DNA of 58,245 nucleotides from Clostridiales bacterium. Lineage in GTDB: Bacteria > Bacillota > Clostridia > Oscillospirales > CAG-272. How positions within the stretch are numbered: the first letter of the stretch is position 1; each line of letters opens with the position of its first letter. The DNA lies in NCBI GenBank assembly GCA_003150035.1, contig QALR01000012.1, forward strand, positions 1-58,245, in the 5' to 3' direction. Position numbers and translations under genes: made by a program. The notes under the pieces were generated by a model. The model was not told the origin of the DNA, did no database searches, and saw only the letters and a program-made list of their open reading frames with translations. Shown here in pieces: positions 1 through 8,020 of the stretch.

Positions 1-216
1 GCGTATAACTTCGCGTGGGAGAACGGCAGAGAGCTGTCGATAGTTTATCATGACGGGATCGTCACAAGATATGAGTACGGGGCGGACGGACTGCGCACAC
101 AGAAGACATATGGCGACACGACCTACAACTACTACTATGCGGACGGGCAGCTGATCCGACAGACATGGGGAACACACTACATCGATTTCCTGTACGACGA
201 GACGGGCAGTGTCTAT
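1..216 (+). repeat. Direct repeat copy 1 (Rhs core segment)
   Basis: These 216 bases recur at 1625-1840 with only a few substitutions, for example CATGACGGGATC against CATAACGGAATC. Identity ends abruptly at both right edges after the codons for GSVY. Rhs loci use such near-identical core segments to recombine new tips onto the main gene. Confidence 0.9.
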
Positions 217-1084
217 TCCATCATCAACGACGGAACGCAGTACTACTTCGTAAAGAACCTGCAGGGAGACGTCGTTCAGATACGCAGCATCTACGGAACG
301 GTTGTGGTGGAATACACCTACGACGCATGGGGAAATGTGCTGTCCATCACAGGCATGTATGCGGATACGCTGGGGGGTCAATAACCCGATCCGATACCGC
401 GGATATTATCAGGACTTCGAGACGGGATTTTACTATCTCCAGAGCAGATACTATGACCCGGCGGTAAGAAGGTTTATCAATGCGGACGGGTATATGTCCA
501 CAGGACAAGGCATGCTGGGAAACAATATGTATGCCTACTGCTTGAATAATCCCGTCAATAACGTGGATTCTTCCGGTGAGTTTGCTTTGACGCTTGCTTT
601 AGGTGGTTATGCACTATGGAAACTTGGTATGTTCTTTATAGGTGCAGTAGTAACAGTTGCTGCCGTAGATACACTTGTGCAAAATCCTCCGACTTTCCCT
701 TCCATTTCTATTCCTAAAGTAGAGTCAAAACCTAAAGTAGAAACAAAAGAGAAAGATAAAACATTAGCGCCTTCCATTCCAAGAAATGAAAAGGAGCTTA
801 CGTTTTATCGTGGCGGCAGTAGCATGACACCAAGACAAACTGATTATGTTATGAAGAATGGTCTTGTACAACCTGTAACTAATAAGGGGGTATCACTTAA
901 TATCAACAAAAATAAAGTTTCAGCATATGGGATTCCGCATAAAGTTGTCAGTGTTCCTACGGGACTAATTATATATCAGCAGGGATTAGATCCAGAGCAC
1001 TATATAATTGCACCTGCTTATGCTATGACATTAGAGGAATACCAAAATTTATTAAATATGGTCATATTAATACCAGAATATTAA
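1..1084 (+). pseudogene. Rhs/YD-repeat protein, 3' part, frameshifted, with variable toxin-like C-terminus
   Basis: This is the C-terminal end of an Rhs-family protein whose 5' part lies outside the window. From base 1 frame 1 reads typical YD repeats (RYEYGADGLRTQKTYGD, YDETGSVY, EYTYDAWGNVLSI). In the G6 run at 372-377 the frame breaks: frame 1 hits TAA at 382, while frame 2 carries on with the Rhs core end (NNPIRYRGYYQDFETGFYYL, SRYYDP, NNPVNNVDSSG). Five Gs would restore one frame, so a single inserted G is the simplest explanation. After the core come a hydrophobic stretch (about 590-690), a Lys/Glu-rich linker, and an AT-rich domain of about 90 residues starting ELTFYRGGSSMTPRQTDYV that I do not recognise. 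Rhs proteins deliver such tips as polymorphic toxins (family knowledge); toxicity here is inferred. The frameshift could be a decayed gene, a phase-variable tract or a sequence error. Confidence 0.8.
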
Positions 1085-1101
1085 TTCCGGGAGGAAGCAT
1101 T

Positions 1102-1470
1102 ATGCTTGAAAATGTAAAAATCTATATTTCAGAAGATTCAGATTCAGAGGCATATGAACTATATGCGAATCAAAAAGAAAGTCGGGGAGATGTTCTAGTT
1201 GAATATGAGAAAGAACTGTACAAATTTGAATTTTCAACTGCATTATCTTTAACACAAGAATATGAGGGGGAAAAAAGTATGGATCGAGTCTGCTTACTAT
1301 GGCTTCCTACAATTATTGTCGAGGATTGCAAGAAAGAAACCATAATAAAGAACATACTAATGCTTGAACCAACGGATTTTAAATATTTTAAACCTGTAAA
1401 GTTGGATGGTGATCTTTTTCCTCCTGAATGGCAAAATTTAAATAACTGGAAACAAGTGTATCCGACATAA
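1102..1470 (+). CDS. Candidate immunity protein for the Rhs toxin tip
   Basis: A 122-residue acidic, soluble protein of no family I recognise. It starts 17 bases after the Rhs stop, behind a good ribosome site (GGGAGGAA at 1089-1096). No signal peptide or membrane segment is visible. It is AT-rich like the toxin-like tip before it and unlike the GC-richer Rhs core, so tip and this gene probably arrived together. A small gene directly after an Rhs tip is usually its cognate immunity protein; that role is inferred from position alone. Confidence 0.6.
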   Translation: MLENVKIYISEDSDSEAYELYANQKESRGDVLVEYEKELYKFEFSTALSLTQEYEGEKSMDRVCLLWLPTIIVEDCKKETIIKNILMLEPTDFKYFKPVKLDGDLFPPEWQNLNNWKQVYPT

Positions 1471-1509
1471 TACAAAACCTTAATAAGGATTTTAAGCGTA
1501 AAGCAAGGT

Positions 1510-1540
1510 GGAAGCCGTACCCAACACGGGTACGGCTTCC
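1510..1540. terminator. 13-bp perfect hairpin after the immunity candidate
   Basis: GGAAGCCGTACCC (1510-1522) pairs with GGGTACGGCTTCC (1528-1540) across a 5-base loop. No T-run follows on the plus strand, so it may be an RNA-stabilising or cassette-boundary hairpin rather than a classical intrinsic terminator. Confidence 0.4.
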
Positions 1541-1555
1541 AGAAAATCGAAATAA

Positions 1556-1921
1556 ACAAGCTATAACGGGGCGACCATCACCTATGATGAGATAGGGAAT
1601 CCAACAAGCTACAACAACGGAAGCGCGTATAACTTCGCGTGGGAGAACGGCAGAGAGCTGTCGATAGTTTATCATAACGGAATCGTCACAAGATATGAGT
1701 ACGGGGCAGACGGACTGCGCACACAGAAGACATATGGCGACACGACCTACAACTACTACTATGCGGACGGGCAGCTGATCCGACAGACATGGGGAACACA
1801 CTACATCGATTTCCTGTACGACGAGACGGGCAGTGTCTATCGCTTGAATGCCAAAAAAGGCAGACGCGCAGAGCTTTTGAAGAATCCGGCTTACACGGAA
1901 ATCCTGAATCTCTATAGATAA
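1556..1921 (+). pseudogene. Orphan Rhs tip fragment
   Basis: Frame 2 is open from 1556, just after an in-frame stop at 1553, to TAA at 1919-1921. It reads ITYDEIGNPTSYNNGSAY and then the repeated YD segment. After GSVY at 1840 it switches abruptly to a 26-residue tail beginning RLNAKKGRRAELLK. The rest of the Rhs core (RYYDP and onward) is absent, so a displaced tip appears to have been fused or deleted down to its last residues. No start codon or ribosome site is evident. It is most likely a silent remnant left after a newer tip and immunity cassette was inserted upstream. Confidence 0.7.
1625..1840 (+). repeat. Direct repeat copy 2 (orphan Rhs core segment)
   Basis: Near-identical copy of bases 1-216, offset by 1624 bases. 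Recombination between the two copies would delete the present tip and immunity gene and attach the orphan tail instead. Confidence 0.9.
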
Positions 1922-1940
1922 AATTGAAATCATTTCTATC

Positions 1941-1967
1941 GCCCCGCTTCGTGCGGGGCTTTTTTTA
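1941..1967 (+). terminator. Intrinsic terminator after the Rhs locus
   Basis: GCCCCGC (1941-1947), loop TTCGT, GCGGGGC (1953-1959), then an uninterrupted T-run to 1967. Confidence 0.9.
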
Positions 1968-2067
1968 TGCGTTTCCGCTTTGTTCCATCCATGATGGAAG
2001 AGTATTCAGGCCCGGATATAAAAATAGAGATAACTTTTGTGCATATTTCAAAATAAAAAATAAGTAT

Positions 2068-2096
2068 TTTACATGGCAGACCATACACGGTATAAT
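2068..2096 (+). promoter_or_regulatory. Promoter of the redox cluster
   Basis: TTTACA at 2068-2073 and TATAAT at 2091-2096 are 17 bases apart. They sit just upstream of the first redox gene and after the Rhs terminator. Confidence 0.7.
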
Positions 2097-2127
2097 AATA
2101 GCAGAAAATGGATAGGAGGCTTATGAG

Positions 2128-2664
2128 GTGAAGATCGTGGTTCTGGAGGGCAGCCCCAACAAGAACGGTTCATCCAATATGCTGGCAGACAGCTTCATCA
2201 GGGGCGCAAAAGAGGCGGGACATACTGTGGAGATCATTTCCGCGGCGCACACGGACGTTCATCCCTGTATGGGCTGCATCCATTGCGGCTATGAGGGGCC
2301 CTGTGTGCAAAGGGACGACATGGAATGGATACGGGCGAGCATTCTCGGCGCAGATATGATGGCGCTCGTAACGCCGCTGTATTATTACGGTGTATCTGCG
2401 CAGATCAAAACGCTTATCGATCGTTTCTGCGCGTTCAATGCGAGCATTCAGCATAAACACATGAAATCAGCGATGCTTGCCGCGGCGTGGAATGCCGATG
2501 AATGGACGTTCGAGGCATTGGCATGCTATTACAAAACGCTTGTGCGCTATCTCAATTTCAAGGATATGGGGACGATTTTTGGCAAGGGCTGCGGGACGCC
2601 CTCTATGACAAGAGGCTCGCGCTATGTGCAGCAGGCGTATGAGCTTGGAAAAAATCTTCGATAA
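2128..2664 (+). CDS. NAD(P)H-dependent FMN reductase / flavodoxin-like oxidoreductase
   Basis: A 178-residue cytoplasmic flavoprotein of the NADPH-dependent FMN reductase type. The N-terminus has the FMN phosphate-binding pattern (VVLEGSPNKNGSSNMLAD). The CMGCIHCG cysteine cluster near residue 50 is common in iron-sulfur flavoprotein-like members. TPLYYYGVSAQIKTLIDRF is the family's second flavin-contact segment. The start is GTG at 2128, because the upstream ATG at 2123 is followed within two codons by TGA; AGGAGG at 2114-2119 is well placed. It is the first gene of a run of electron-transfer and small-molecule redox genes. The electron acceptor is unknown. Confidence 0.85.
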   Translation: MKIVVLEGSPNKNGSSNMLADSFIRGAKEAGHTVEIISAAHTDVHPCMGCIHCGYEGPCVQRDDMEWIRASILGADMMALVTPLYYYGVSAQIKTLIDRFCAFNASIQHKHMKSAMLAAAWNADEWTFEALACYYKTLVRYLNFKDMGTIFGKGCGTPSMTRGSRYVQQAYELGKNLR

Positions 2665-2691
2665 TTCCACGAAACAAGGAGGAGAAAGAAT

Positions 2692-3180
2692 ATGAAAAAC
2701 ACCAAAAAGTTAGTTGCATATTTTTCTTGCAGCGGGGTAACTGCCCGTGCAGCCGATATGCTCGCGCAGACGGCAGGCGCCGATCTGTTTGAAATCAAGC
2801 CCGCGCAGCCTTATTCGGCATCGGACATCAACTGGATGGACAAAAACAGCCGCAGCACGCGCGAAATGAATGACGAGGGCTGCCGTCCCGCCATTGCGGG
2901 GAGAATCGAGAATATGGAGGAATACGGCGTCATTTTTGTCGGCTTTCCCATATGGTGGTATGTTGCGCCGAGAATCATAGAAACGTTCCTTGAAAGCTAC
3001 GATTTTTCGGGAAAAACCATTGTGCCGTTCTTCACATCCGGAGGAAGCGGAGCAGGCAAAACGGACAGTATTCTGCATAAGTTCTGTCCGCCTTCTGTAA
3101 ACTGGAAACCGAGCACACGGCTTTCCGCGTCTGTTTCAGGGGCGGAGCTTCAAGACTGGTTGAATTCTCTGAATCTATAA
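2692..3180 (+). CDS. Flavodoxin family protein
   Basis: A 162-residue flavodoxin. The FMN phosphate loop is seen as VAYFSCSGVTARAADML at residues 8-24, followed by the middle segment IFVGFPIWWYVAPRIIETFL that packs on the isoalloxazine ring, and TSGGSGAG near the end. It lies 27 bases after the FMN reductase-like gene, with a strong AGGAGGAG site. Such flavodoxins carry electrons one or two at a time between reductases and target enzymes. A second, truncated flavodoxin domain closes the lipoprotein at 5525-6907. Confidence 0.88.
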   Translation: MKNTKKLVAYFSCSGVTARAADMLAQTAGADLFEIKPAQPYSASDINWMDKNSRSTREMNDEGCRPAIAGRIENMEEYGVIFVGFPIWWYVAPRIIETFLESYDFSGKTIVPFFTSGGSGAGKTDSILHKFCPPSVNWKPSTRLSASVSGAELQDWLNSLNL

Positions 3181-3204
3181 AGAAAGCGGTAAGGAAGCGA
3201 AAAT

Positions 3205-3957
3205 ATGGACAGAGTAAAAAATTGTGAAGAAAAGTTCAGCGAACTATTCGGCGGCAGGCCCACGGTAAATGAAGGTAATGATCCCGAGTTTATGCGCATC
3301 TTACAGCGGTTTATTTTTGGCGAGGTGTGTTATACCGGTTCGCTTGACAACCGTATGCGTGAGCTTATCACGGTTACCGTGCTCACGGTGAACCAGACGC
3401 TGCCGCAGCTGAAAGCGCATGCGGGCGCTTGCCTTCACATCGGCGTTCCGCCTGTGGAAATACGGGAAACGGTGTATCAATGCGCGCCTTTCATCGGATG
3501 CCCGAAAACGCTCAATGCCATTGCCGTTATCGATGAGGTTTTCGCGGCAAACGGAATCTCTTTGCCGCTTGAAAGCTGCGAAACCGTCACGGAAGAAACC
3601 CGCTGTGAGGCTGGACTTGCTGTGCAGTCCCCCATTTACGGGAAAGAAATAGCTGAAAAGTATACATGGCTCCCTGCAGAATTTGCCGAAGCGGTACCGC
3701 GGTATCTTACAGAACTCTGCTTTTCCGATTTTATGACGAGAAAGGGAATGAGTGAAAAGGATAGAGAGCTTTTGACTGTGGTAATCCTTGCCGCAATGGG
3801 AGGGGCGGAAGTGCAAGTGCGTTCACACGTGGGAGGTGCGCTCAAAGTAGGCAACACAAAAGAAGAAGTTGTCTGTGCGCTTGTTCATGCCATGCCCTAT
3901 ATGGGCATTCCGCGCCTGTTCAACGCGTTGAACTGCTCAAAAGAACTGCTGTTGTAA
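3205..3957 (+). CDS. Carboxymuconolactone decarboxylase family protein, two-domain
   Basis: A 250-residue protein with two tandem CMD domains (about 20-110 and 145-245). Each shows the helical core pattern: MRELITVTVLTVNQTLPQL with LKAHAGACLHIGV in the first and DRELLTVVILAAMGG with VRSHVGGALKVGN in the second. The AhpD-type CxxC is not present; a Cys follows the His in the first domain only. Family members are decarboxylases or alkylhydroperoxidase-like oxidoreductases, and a peroxidase-like or detoxifying role fits the redox context. The exact reaction cannot be read from the sequence. Confidence 0.85.
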   Translation: MDRVKNCEEKFSELFGGRPTVNEGNDPEFMRILQRFIFGEVCYTGSLDNRMRELITVTVLTVNQTLPQLKAHAGACLHIGVPPVEIRETVYQCAPFIGCPKTLNAIAVIDEVFAANGISLPLESCETVTEETRCEAGLAVQSPIYGKEIAEKYTWLPAEFAEAVPRYLTELCFSDFMTRKGMSEKDRELLTVVILAAMGGAEVQVRSHVGGALKVGNTKEEVVCALVHAMPYMGIPRLFNALNCSKELLL

Positions 3958-3982
3958 ATAAATATCGGATGAGGTGACAAAA

Positions 3983-4405
3983 ATGGATAGAGAATTTGAA
4001 AAGAATAATATTTTTGGCTTAGGAAAAGAGAATTCCGCTTATGCGCAGTTTTTCATCGGCAGGTCCTATCTCAACCCGCTGACGACCCCCGAGACAGGCA
4101 AGCCGTTTTTTGCAAACGTCACGTTTGAGCCGGGCTGCCGGAACAATTGGCATATTCATCGTGCGAGAGAGGGCGGCGGACAGATCCTTCTTTGTGTGGC
4201 GGGGAGCGGTTGGTATCAGGAATGGGGCAAGGAGGCACGCTCTCTGAACCCCGGCGATGTCGTCGTGATCCCGGCCGGGGTCAAGCATTGGCACGGCGCG
4301 AAGAAGGACAGTTGGTTTTCGCACGTTGCGGTCGAGGCTCCGGGCAAAGATACAGGCAACGAATGGCTAGAAGCCGTTACGGACGAGCAGTATAACAGCC
4401 TGTGA
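3983..4405 (+). CDS. Cupin domain protein
   Basis: A small cupin of 140 residues. The first cupin motif is seen as NNWHIHRAREGGGQILLCVA, with a HxH metal pair, and the second as LNPGDVVVIPAGVKHWHGA, with the third His. ATG 3983 is preferred because GAGGTG (3971-3976) is a correctly spaced ribosome site; a GTG at 3974 would overlap it. Such cupins are regularly found with CMD-family and flavodoxin genes in Clostridia, as here. Substrate unknown. Confidence 0.85.
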   Translation: MDREFEKNNIFGLGKENSAYAQFFIGRSYLNPLTTPETGKPFFANVTFEPGCRNNWHIHRAREGGGQILLCVAGSGWYQEWGKEARSLNPGDVVVIPAGVKHWHGAKKDSWFSHVAVEAPGKDTGNEWLEAVTDEQYNSL

Positions 4406-4487
4406 TCAAAAAGCTTCGGGTTCATCTGACCCCGTGGGAACGGTTTTGTCTGTCGAAGAAAATACGAATTATCATAAGGAGAATTTT

Positions 4488-5451
4488 ATGGAATACACAA
4501 AACTCGGAAACAGCGGGATAGAGGTTTCCCGTTTTTGCCTCGGATGCATGAGCTTCGGGGATCCCGCAAGCAAGATGCACGCATGGACTTTGAATCCCGA
4601 GGAGAGCGAGGTCATTATCAAACACGCACTCGATTTGGGTATCAACTTTTTCGATACGGCGAACTGCTATTCCGTGGGCACTAGCGAGGAATACCTTGGC
4701 AGGGCGATAAAAAACAATGTTGCCCGTGATAAAGTCGTGATAGCGTCCAAGGTCTATTTCAATGAGGGGCATCTTTCGAGAGAAGCGATTCGCCGCGAAA
4801 TAGACGAAACGCTGAAAAGACTGGGTACGGACTATCTTGACCTGTATATTATCCATCGTTTTGATTACGGCACGCCGCTTTCACAAGGCCATGGAGGCGC
4901 TCCATGGCCTTGTGAAAGCGGGGAAGGTGCGCGCACTTGGCGCGTCCGCCATGTACGGCTATCAGTTCTACAATATGCAGCTTGCGGCACGCGACAACGG
5001 CCTCACGCCCTTCGTATCTATGCAGAACCATTACAATCCGCTTTACCGCGAGGACGAGAGGGAACTGATTCCCATATGTAAGCAGATGAATGTGGCACTC
5101 ACACCCTACAGCCCGCTTGCATCGGGCAGGTGCGCCCGCCCCGATTGGGCGGCAGATACCATGCGCAGCAAAACGGATACAACCGCGCGTGGTAAGTATG
5201 ATTCCACCGAAGAGCAGGACAAGGCGATCGCCGCGCGCATCCGTGAGCTTTCGGACAAGTATAACACGACTATGACCCGTATCAGCTTTGCGTGGCATTT
5301 TGCAAAGGGTATTGCTTCGCCTATTGTTGGCGCAACCAAAGAGAAATACCTTGACGATGCGGTCGGTGCTTTTGATATCAAGCTGACGCAGGAAGATGTC
5401 GCCTATATTGACGATTGCTACGCGCCGCACAAGGTGGTCGGTGCCCTTTAA
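4488..5451 (+). pseudogene. Aldo/keto reductase, frameshifted at an inverted repeat
   Basis: An aldo/keto reductase split between two frames. Frame 0 runs from ATG 4488 (AAGGAG site) and shows the AKR start (EYTKLGNSGIEVSRFCLGCM), the catalytic Asp/Tyr region FFDTANCYSVGTSEE, and LGTDYLDLYIIHRFDYGTP. Frame 1 picks up at about 4891 with MEALHGLVKAGKVRALGASA and runs to the C-terminal IVGATKEKYLDDAV region. The two parts join where 12 expected bases (the usual IEET-type codons) are replaced by 13 that complete a perfect 22-bp hairpin with the next codons. Both halves are otherwise intact, so the lesion looks recent or artefactual. The intact enzyme would reduce aldehydes or ketones with NADPH. 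Confidence 0.85.
4875..4921. repeat. Perfect 22-bp inverted repeat inside the aldo/keto reductase
   Basis: Bases 4875-4896 are the exact reverse complement of 4900-4921, with a 3-base loop (GCG). The right arm encodes the conserved MEALHGLVKAG sequence, so it is ancestral. The left arm makes no sense as AKR sequence and shifts the frame. Confidence 0.95.
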
Positions 5452-5524
5452 GGGATGCGGCCGCAATTTGGTCGATGCTTTTATCGATGGCCGCTAGAAA
5501 CAGGAAACGGAAAGGAAATCGAAG

Positions 5525-6907
5525 ATGAAAAGAGCATTGCTTCTGTCACTTGCGCTTGTCTGCCTATGGATATTCGCGTTTTCCGGCTGTTCGCCGCAGG
5601 TGGATCCCGCCAGAACCGATACGTCGGGCACTGCCCCCGCCGATACGTCGGAAACAGACGATGGCGGGCTCTATCACACGGTAATTTTCGACAGCCGCGG
5701 CGGAACAGCCGTGGAAAGTCAACAGGTTCTGGATGGCAATCCGGTCCTGCGCCCGGAGGTGCCTGTTCGGGAAGGTTATTTTCTGAATGGTTGGTATACA
5801 GACGAGGCGGCAACCGAAAATGAATGGAATTTCGATACCGACCGTGTCATGGAGGATATCACTCTGTACGCAGGTTGGACTTCGGAAGAAAGTCTTGAGC
5901 CTACCGCAAGCCTTGTGTATGAATTCAATGAGGAGGGCGACGGATATACAGTCACCGATTTCACGGGCGAGGAAACGCAGCTCGTCATTCCCGCCGAATA
6001 TAACGGCTTGCCCGTTACCGCCGTTCAAGGTCAGTACGGTACGGGCGCATTTGCAAGGACATCCATCACGTCTGTCGTGATTCCCGACAGTATTCTGGAA
6101 ATCGGACAGAATACCTTCTATAACTGCACAGAGCTCGTAACGGTAACGATTTCTGCCGGTAGCTGCCTTACGACGATCGGCAACAACGCTTTTTCGGGCT
6201 GTTCTTCGCTTGAAAATCTCTATCTTCCTGCCGGTGTGGAGAATATCGGCGAGAGTGCGTTCAACAACTGCGGCGCGTTGAAAGAATTCACCGTGGCGCA
6301 GAGTAATACGGCTTACCGCTCGGAGAACGGACACCTGATAGAGAGTGCGACAAATACACTGATTCGCGGCGGACATAACGCCATTGTCCCCGACGGCGTA
6401 ACGGCAATCGCACAGGCAGCGTTCCGCAGAACGAGCGGCATAACAGAGCTGTATATTCCGGCGAGCGTTGTCCATATAGGGAATTACTTTATTGCCGACA
6501 GCAGCATTACGGCCATTCTCTATCAGGGAACGGAAACGCAGTGGAATGCCGTCGATAAGAGCGACATCATGTGGAACTACGGCAACCGTGAGGTGGTTGT
6601 AACGTATTCGGCGGAAGTTCCGCAGGATGCGGCTGATATTCTGGTCGTCTATTTCTCCAATACGGGCAACACCAAGGGTGTCGCGCAGTATATAGCAGAG
6701 GCTACGGGAGGAACGCTTTGGGAAATCGTTCCCGAAATTCCTTATACACCAGATCTCGACTATTCAAATAGCTCCTGCCGTGCGAACAGGGAACAGAATG
6801 ATCCGGACTCCCGTCCGGTCATTGCCAATGAGGTGGAAAATTTTGAGGAATACGATACCGTGTTTATCGGCTACCCTAAAATACAGTATGGTTTTTTGAG
6901 TGTATAA
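5525..6907 (+). CDS. Surface lipoprotein: InlB-type repeat, BspA-like LRRs, truncated flavodoxin domain
   Basis: A 460-residue exported lipoprotein. Residues 1-22 form a signal peptide ending in a lipobox-like FSGC. Next come a Ser/Thr/Asp-rich linker, a Listeria-Bacteroides/InlB B-type repeat (about 55-120, ending ITLYAGW) and BspA-like leucine-rich repeats (about 160-350; TSITSVVIPDSILEIGQNTF, IGNNAFSGCSSLENLYLP). From about residue 375 a flavodoxin domain begins (ILVVYFSNTGNTKGVAQYI). That domain stops in its middle: after DTVFIGYP the expected IWW continuation is replaced by KIQYGFLSV and a stop. A surface LRR-flavodoxin fusion is unusual; here it is C-terminally truncated by about 60-80 residues relative to a normal flavodoxin, so the domain is unlikely to fold. 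Confidence 0.8.
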   Translation: MKRALLLSLALVCLWIFAFSGCSPQVDPARTDTSGTAPADTSETDDGGLYHTVIFDSRGGTAVESQQVLDGNPVLRPEVPVREGYFLNGWYTDEAATENEWNFDTDRVMEDITLYAGWTSEESLEPTASLVYEFNEEGDGYTVTDFTGEETQLVIPAEYNGLPVTAVQGQYGTGAFARTSITSVVIPDSILEIGQNTFYNCTELVTVTISAGSCLTTIGNNAFSGCSSLENLYLPAGVENIGESAFNNCGALKEFTVAQSNTAYRSENGHLIESATNTLIRGGHNAIVPDGVTAIAQAAFRRTSGITELYIPASVVHIGNYFIADSSITAILYQGTETQWNAVDKSDIMWNYGNREVVVTYSAEVPQDAADILVVYFSNTGNTKGVAQYIAEATGGTLWEIVPEIPYTPDLDYSNSSCRANREQNDPDSRPVIANEVENFEEYDTVFIGYPKIQYGFLSV

Positions 6908-7018
6908 CGTGTATTGAGTAGCATTTTTAAGGTTGAAAAGAACTGTATATACAGAAAAAGAGAAGATTTGTGTATTACGTTGAGTATAGATCATATTAGA
7001 TGAAGGAGGTCATTCTCT

Positions 7019-7126
7019 ATGAAGAAACGTGGATTTTTATTGATGACAGTGTGCATTCTGATAGTCGGTTTGTTGGCTGGATGCGGGGCCGGGGGCATAA
7101 GTTTCTTTCGCAAGGTTATCCTATGA
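7019..7126 (+). pseudogene. Truncated lipoprotein stub, 35 residues
   Basis: AAGGAGG at 7003-7009 precedes an ATG encoding a clean lipoprotein signal peptide (KKRGFLLMTVCILIVGLLAG then Cys). It continues only 13 residues past the Cys before TGA. It is probably the start of a lipoprotein gene whose body was deleted, in line with the truncation just upstream. Confidence 0.55.
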
Positions 7127-7172
7127 TGACAGGACACCGCGGATAGCTGTTAAATAAAATTTGGGAATCCGC

Positions 7173-7201
7173 TTGACAAAACGTTTATTTTATGATAGCA
7201 T
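7173..7201 (+). promoter_or_regulatory. Promoter of the tRNA-Ser gene
   Basis: A perfect TTGACA at 7173-7178 and a weaker TAGCAT at 7196-7201, 17 bases apart, lie about 70 bases before the tRNA. Confidence 0.55.
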
Positions 7202-7270
7202 ATATAGGCCGACGAAAGGAGCGATGTCCGGTCTTTTGTCTGCCTATATATCATAAAAAATTTCAAATTC

Positions 7271-7364
7271 GGAGAAGTACTCAAGTTGGCCGAAGAGGCG
7301 CCCCTGCTAAGGGTGTAGGTCGGGTTTAACCGGCGCGAGAGTTCAAATCTCTCCTTCTCCGCCA
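7271..7364 (+). tRNA. tRNA-Ser (anticodon GCU)
   Basis: Class II tRNA with a long variable arm. The acceptor stem GGAGAAG pairs with CTTCTCC, the anticodon loop reads CTGCTAA (GCU, decoding AGC/AGU), and the T arm is GAGAG-TTCAAAT-CTCTC. The 3' CCA is encoded. A terminator follows directly. Confidence 0.95.
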
Positions 7365-7365
7365 G

Positions 7366-7409
7366 AAAAGCACAACATTGAGGCTTTGAATTCTCGTGTT
7401 GTGCTTTTT
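7366..7409 (+). terminator. Terminator after tRNA-Ser
   Basis: AAAAGCACAACA (7366-7377) pairs with TGTTGTGCTTTT (7397-7408), ending in a T-run. Confidence 0.85.
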
Positions 7410-7461
7410 GATTTTATGTAATATAATTTTTAGAAATAATAGTTCATGGGAGAGAAGAAAA

Positions 7462-7995
7462 TTGGTCGAATTCATTGAAACGAAGCGATTACTTCTCCGT
7501 TGTTGGCAAGATGAAGATGCAGAAGAACTTTACAAAATTTGTCTTGATCCTAGATTGCGACTTTCCGGAGTGAGTTCATACAGGAATATTGAAGAAAGCC
7601 GAAGTGCCATTTGCCGCTGGAAAAAGAATCCAGAAATGCGCGCCGTTATCCACAAAGACGAGCGGCGTTTGATAGGGTTTATTTTATTTGGAGACATGAA
7701 TCGTTATGCTCAATACAAAGAATTAGAATATGCTATCGCAGCCAACTATCGAAATAACGGGTATGCAACAGAAGCTCTTATGGCGATGCTTGAATATATG
7801 TTTTCTGAACGGGATACCGAAGTAGTTGCTGCCTGGGTTCGGTCATTTAATAAAGAATGTGTGCTTGTGCTAGAAAAATGTCATTTTACTTATGAAGGCA
7901 CTCTTAGAAAACATGCCAGGGATAAAGGAGACACCTTGTGTTATTCTATTTTGAAAGAAGAATGGATTGAACACAGGCTGAAAAAGCAGTCATGA
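7462..7995 (+). CDS. GNAT family N-acetyltransferase
   Basis: About 177 residues with a RimJ/RimL-like GNAT fold: ETKRLLLRCWQDEDAEELYK at the start, then the acetyl-CoA-binding turn in ELEYAIAANYRNNGYATEAL and a late VRSFNKECVLVLEKCHFTYEG. The TTG at 7462 follows GGGAGAG and gives the usual family N-terminus. A longer reading to 7396 would overlap the tRNA terminator hairpin. The gene sits alone between tRNA-Ser and a degraded tRNA 3'-like sequence, and is more AT-rich than its neighbours, so it may be a small acquired insert. Acceptor substrate unknown. Confidence 0.8.
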   Translation: MVEFIETKRLLLRCWQDEDAEELYKICLDPRLRLSGVSSYRNIEESRSAICRWKKNPEMRAVIHKDERRLIGFILFGDMNRYAQYKELEYAIAANYRNNGYATEALMAMLEYMFSERDTEVVAAWVRSFNKECVLVLEKCHFTYEGTLRKHARDKGDTLCYSILKEEWIEHRLKKQS

Positions 7996-8020
7996 ATTCA
8001 GCCGATCCTCAAGCGTAATA

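Noticed and set aside
1510..1540. Insertion-sequence terminal inverted repeats
   Set aside because: The arms face each other across 5 bases with no transposase and no target duplication; simply a hairpin.
1924..2115. 63-codon frame after the Rhs locus
   Set aside because: It reads through the intrinsic terminator and the next promoter.
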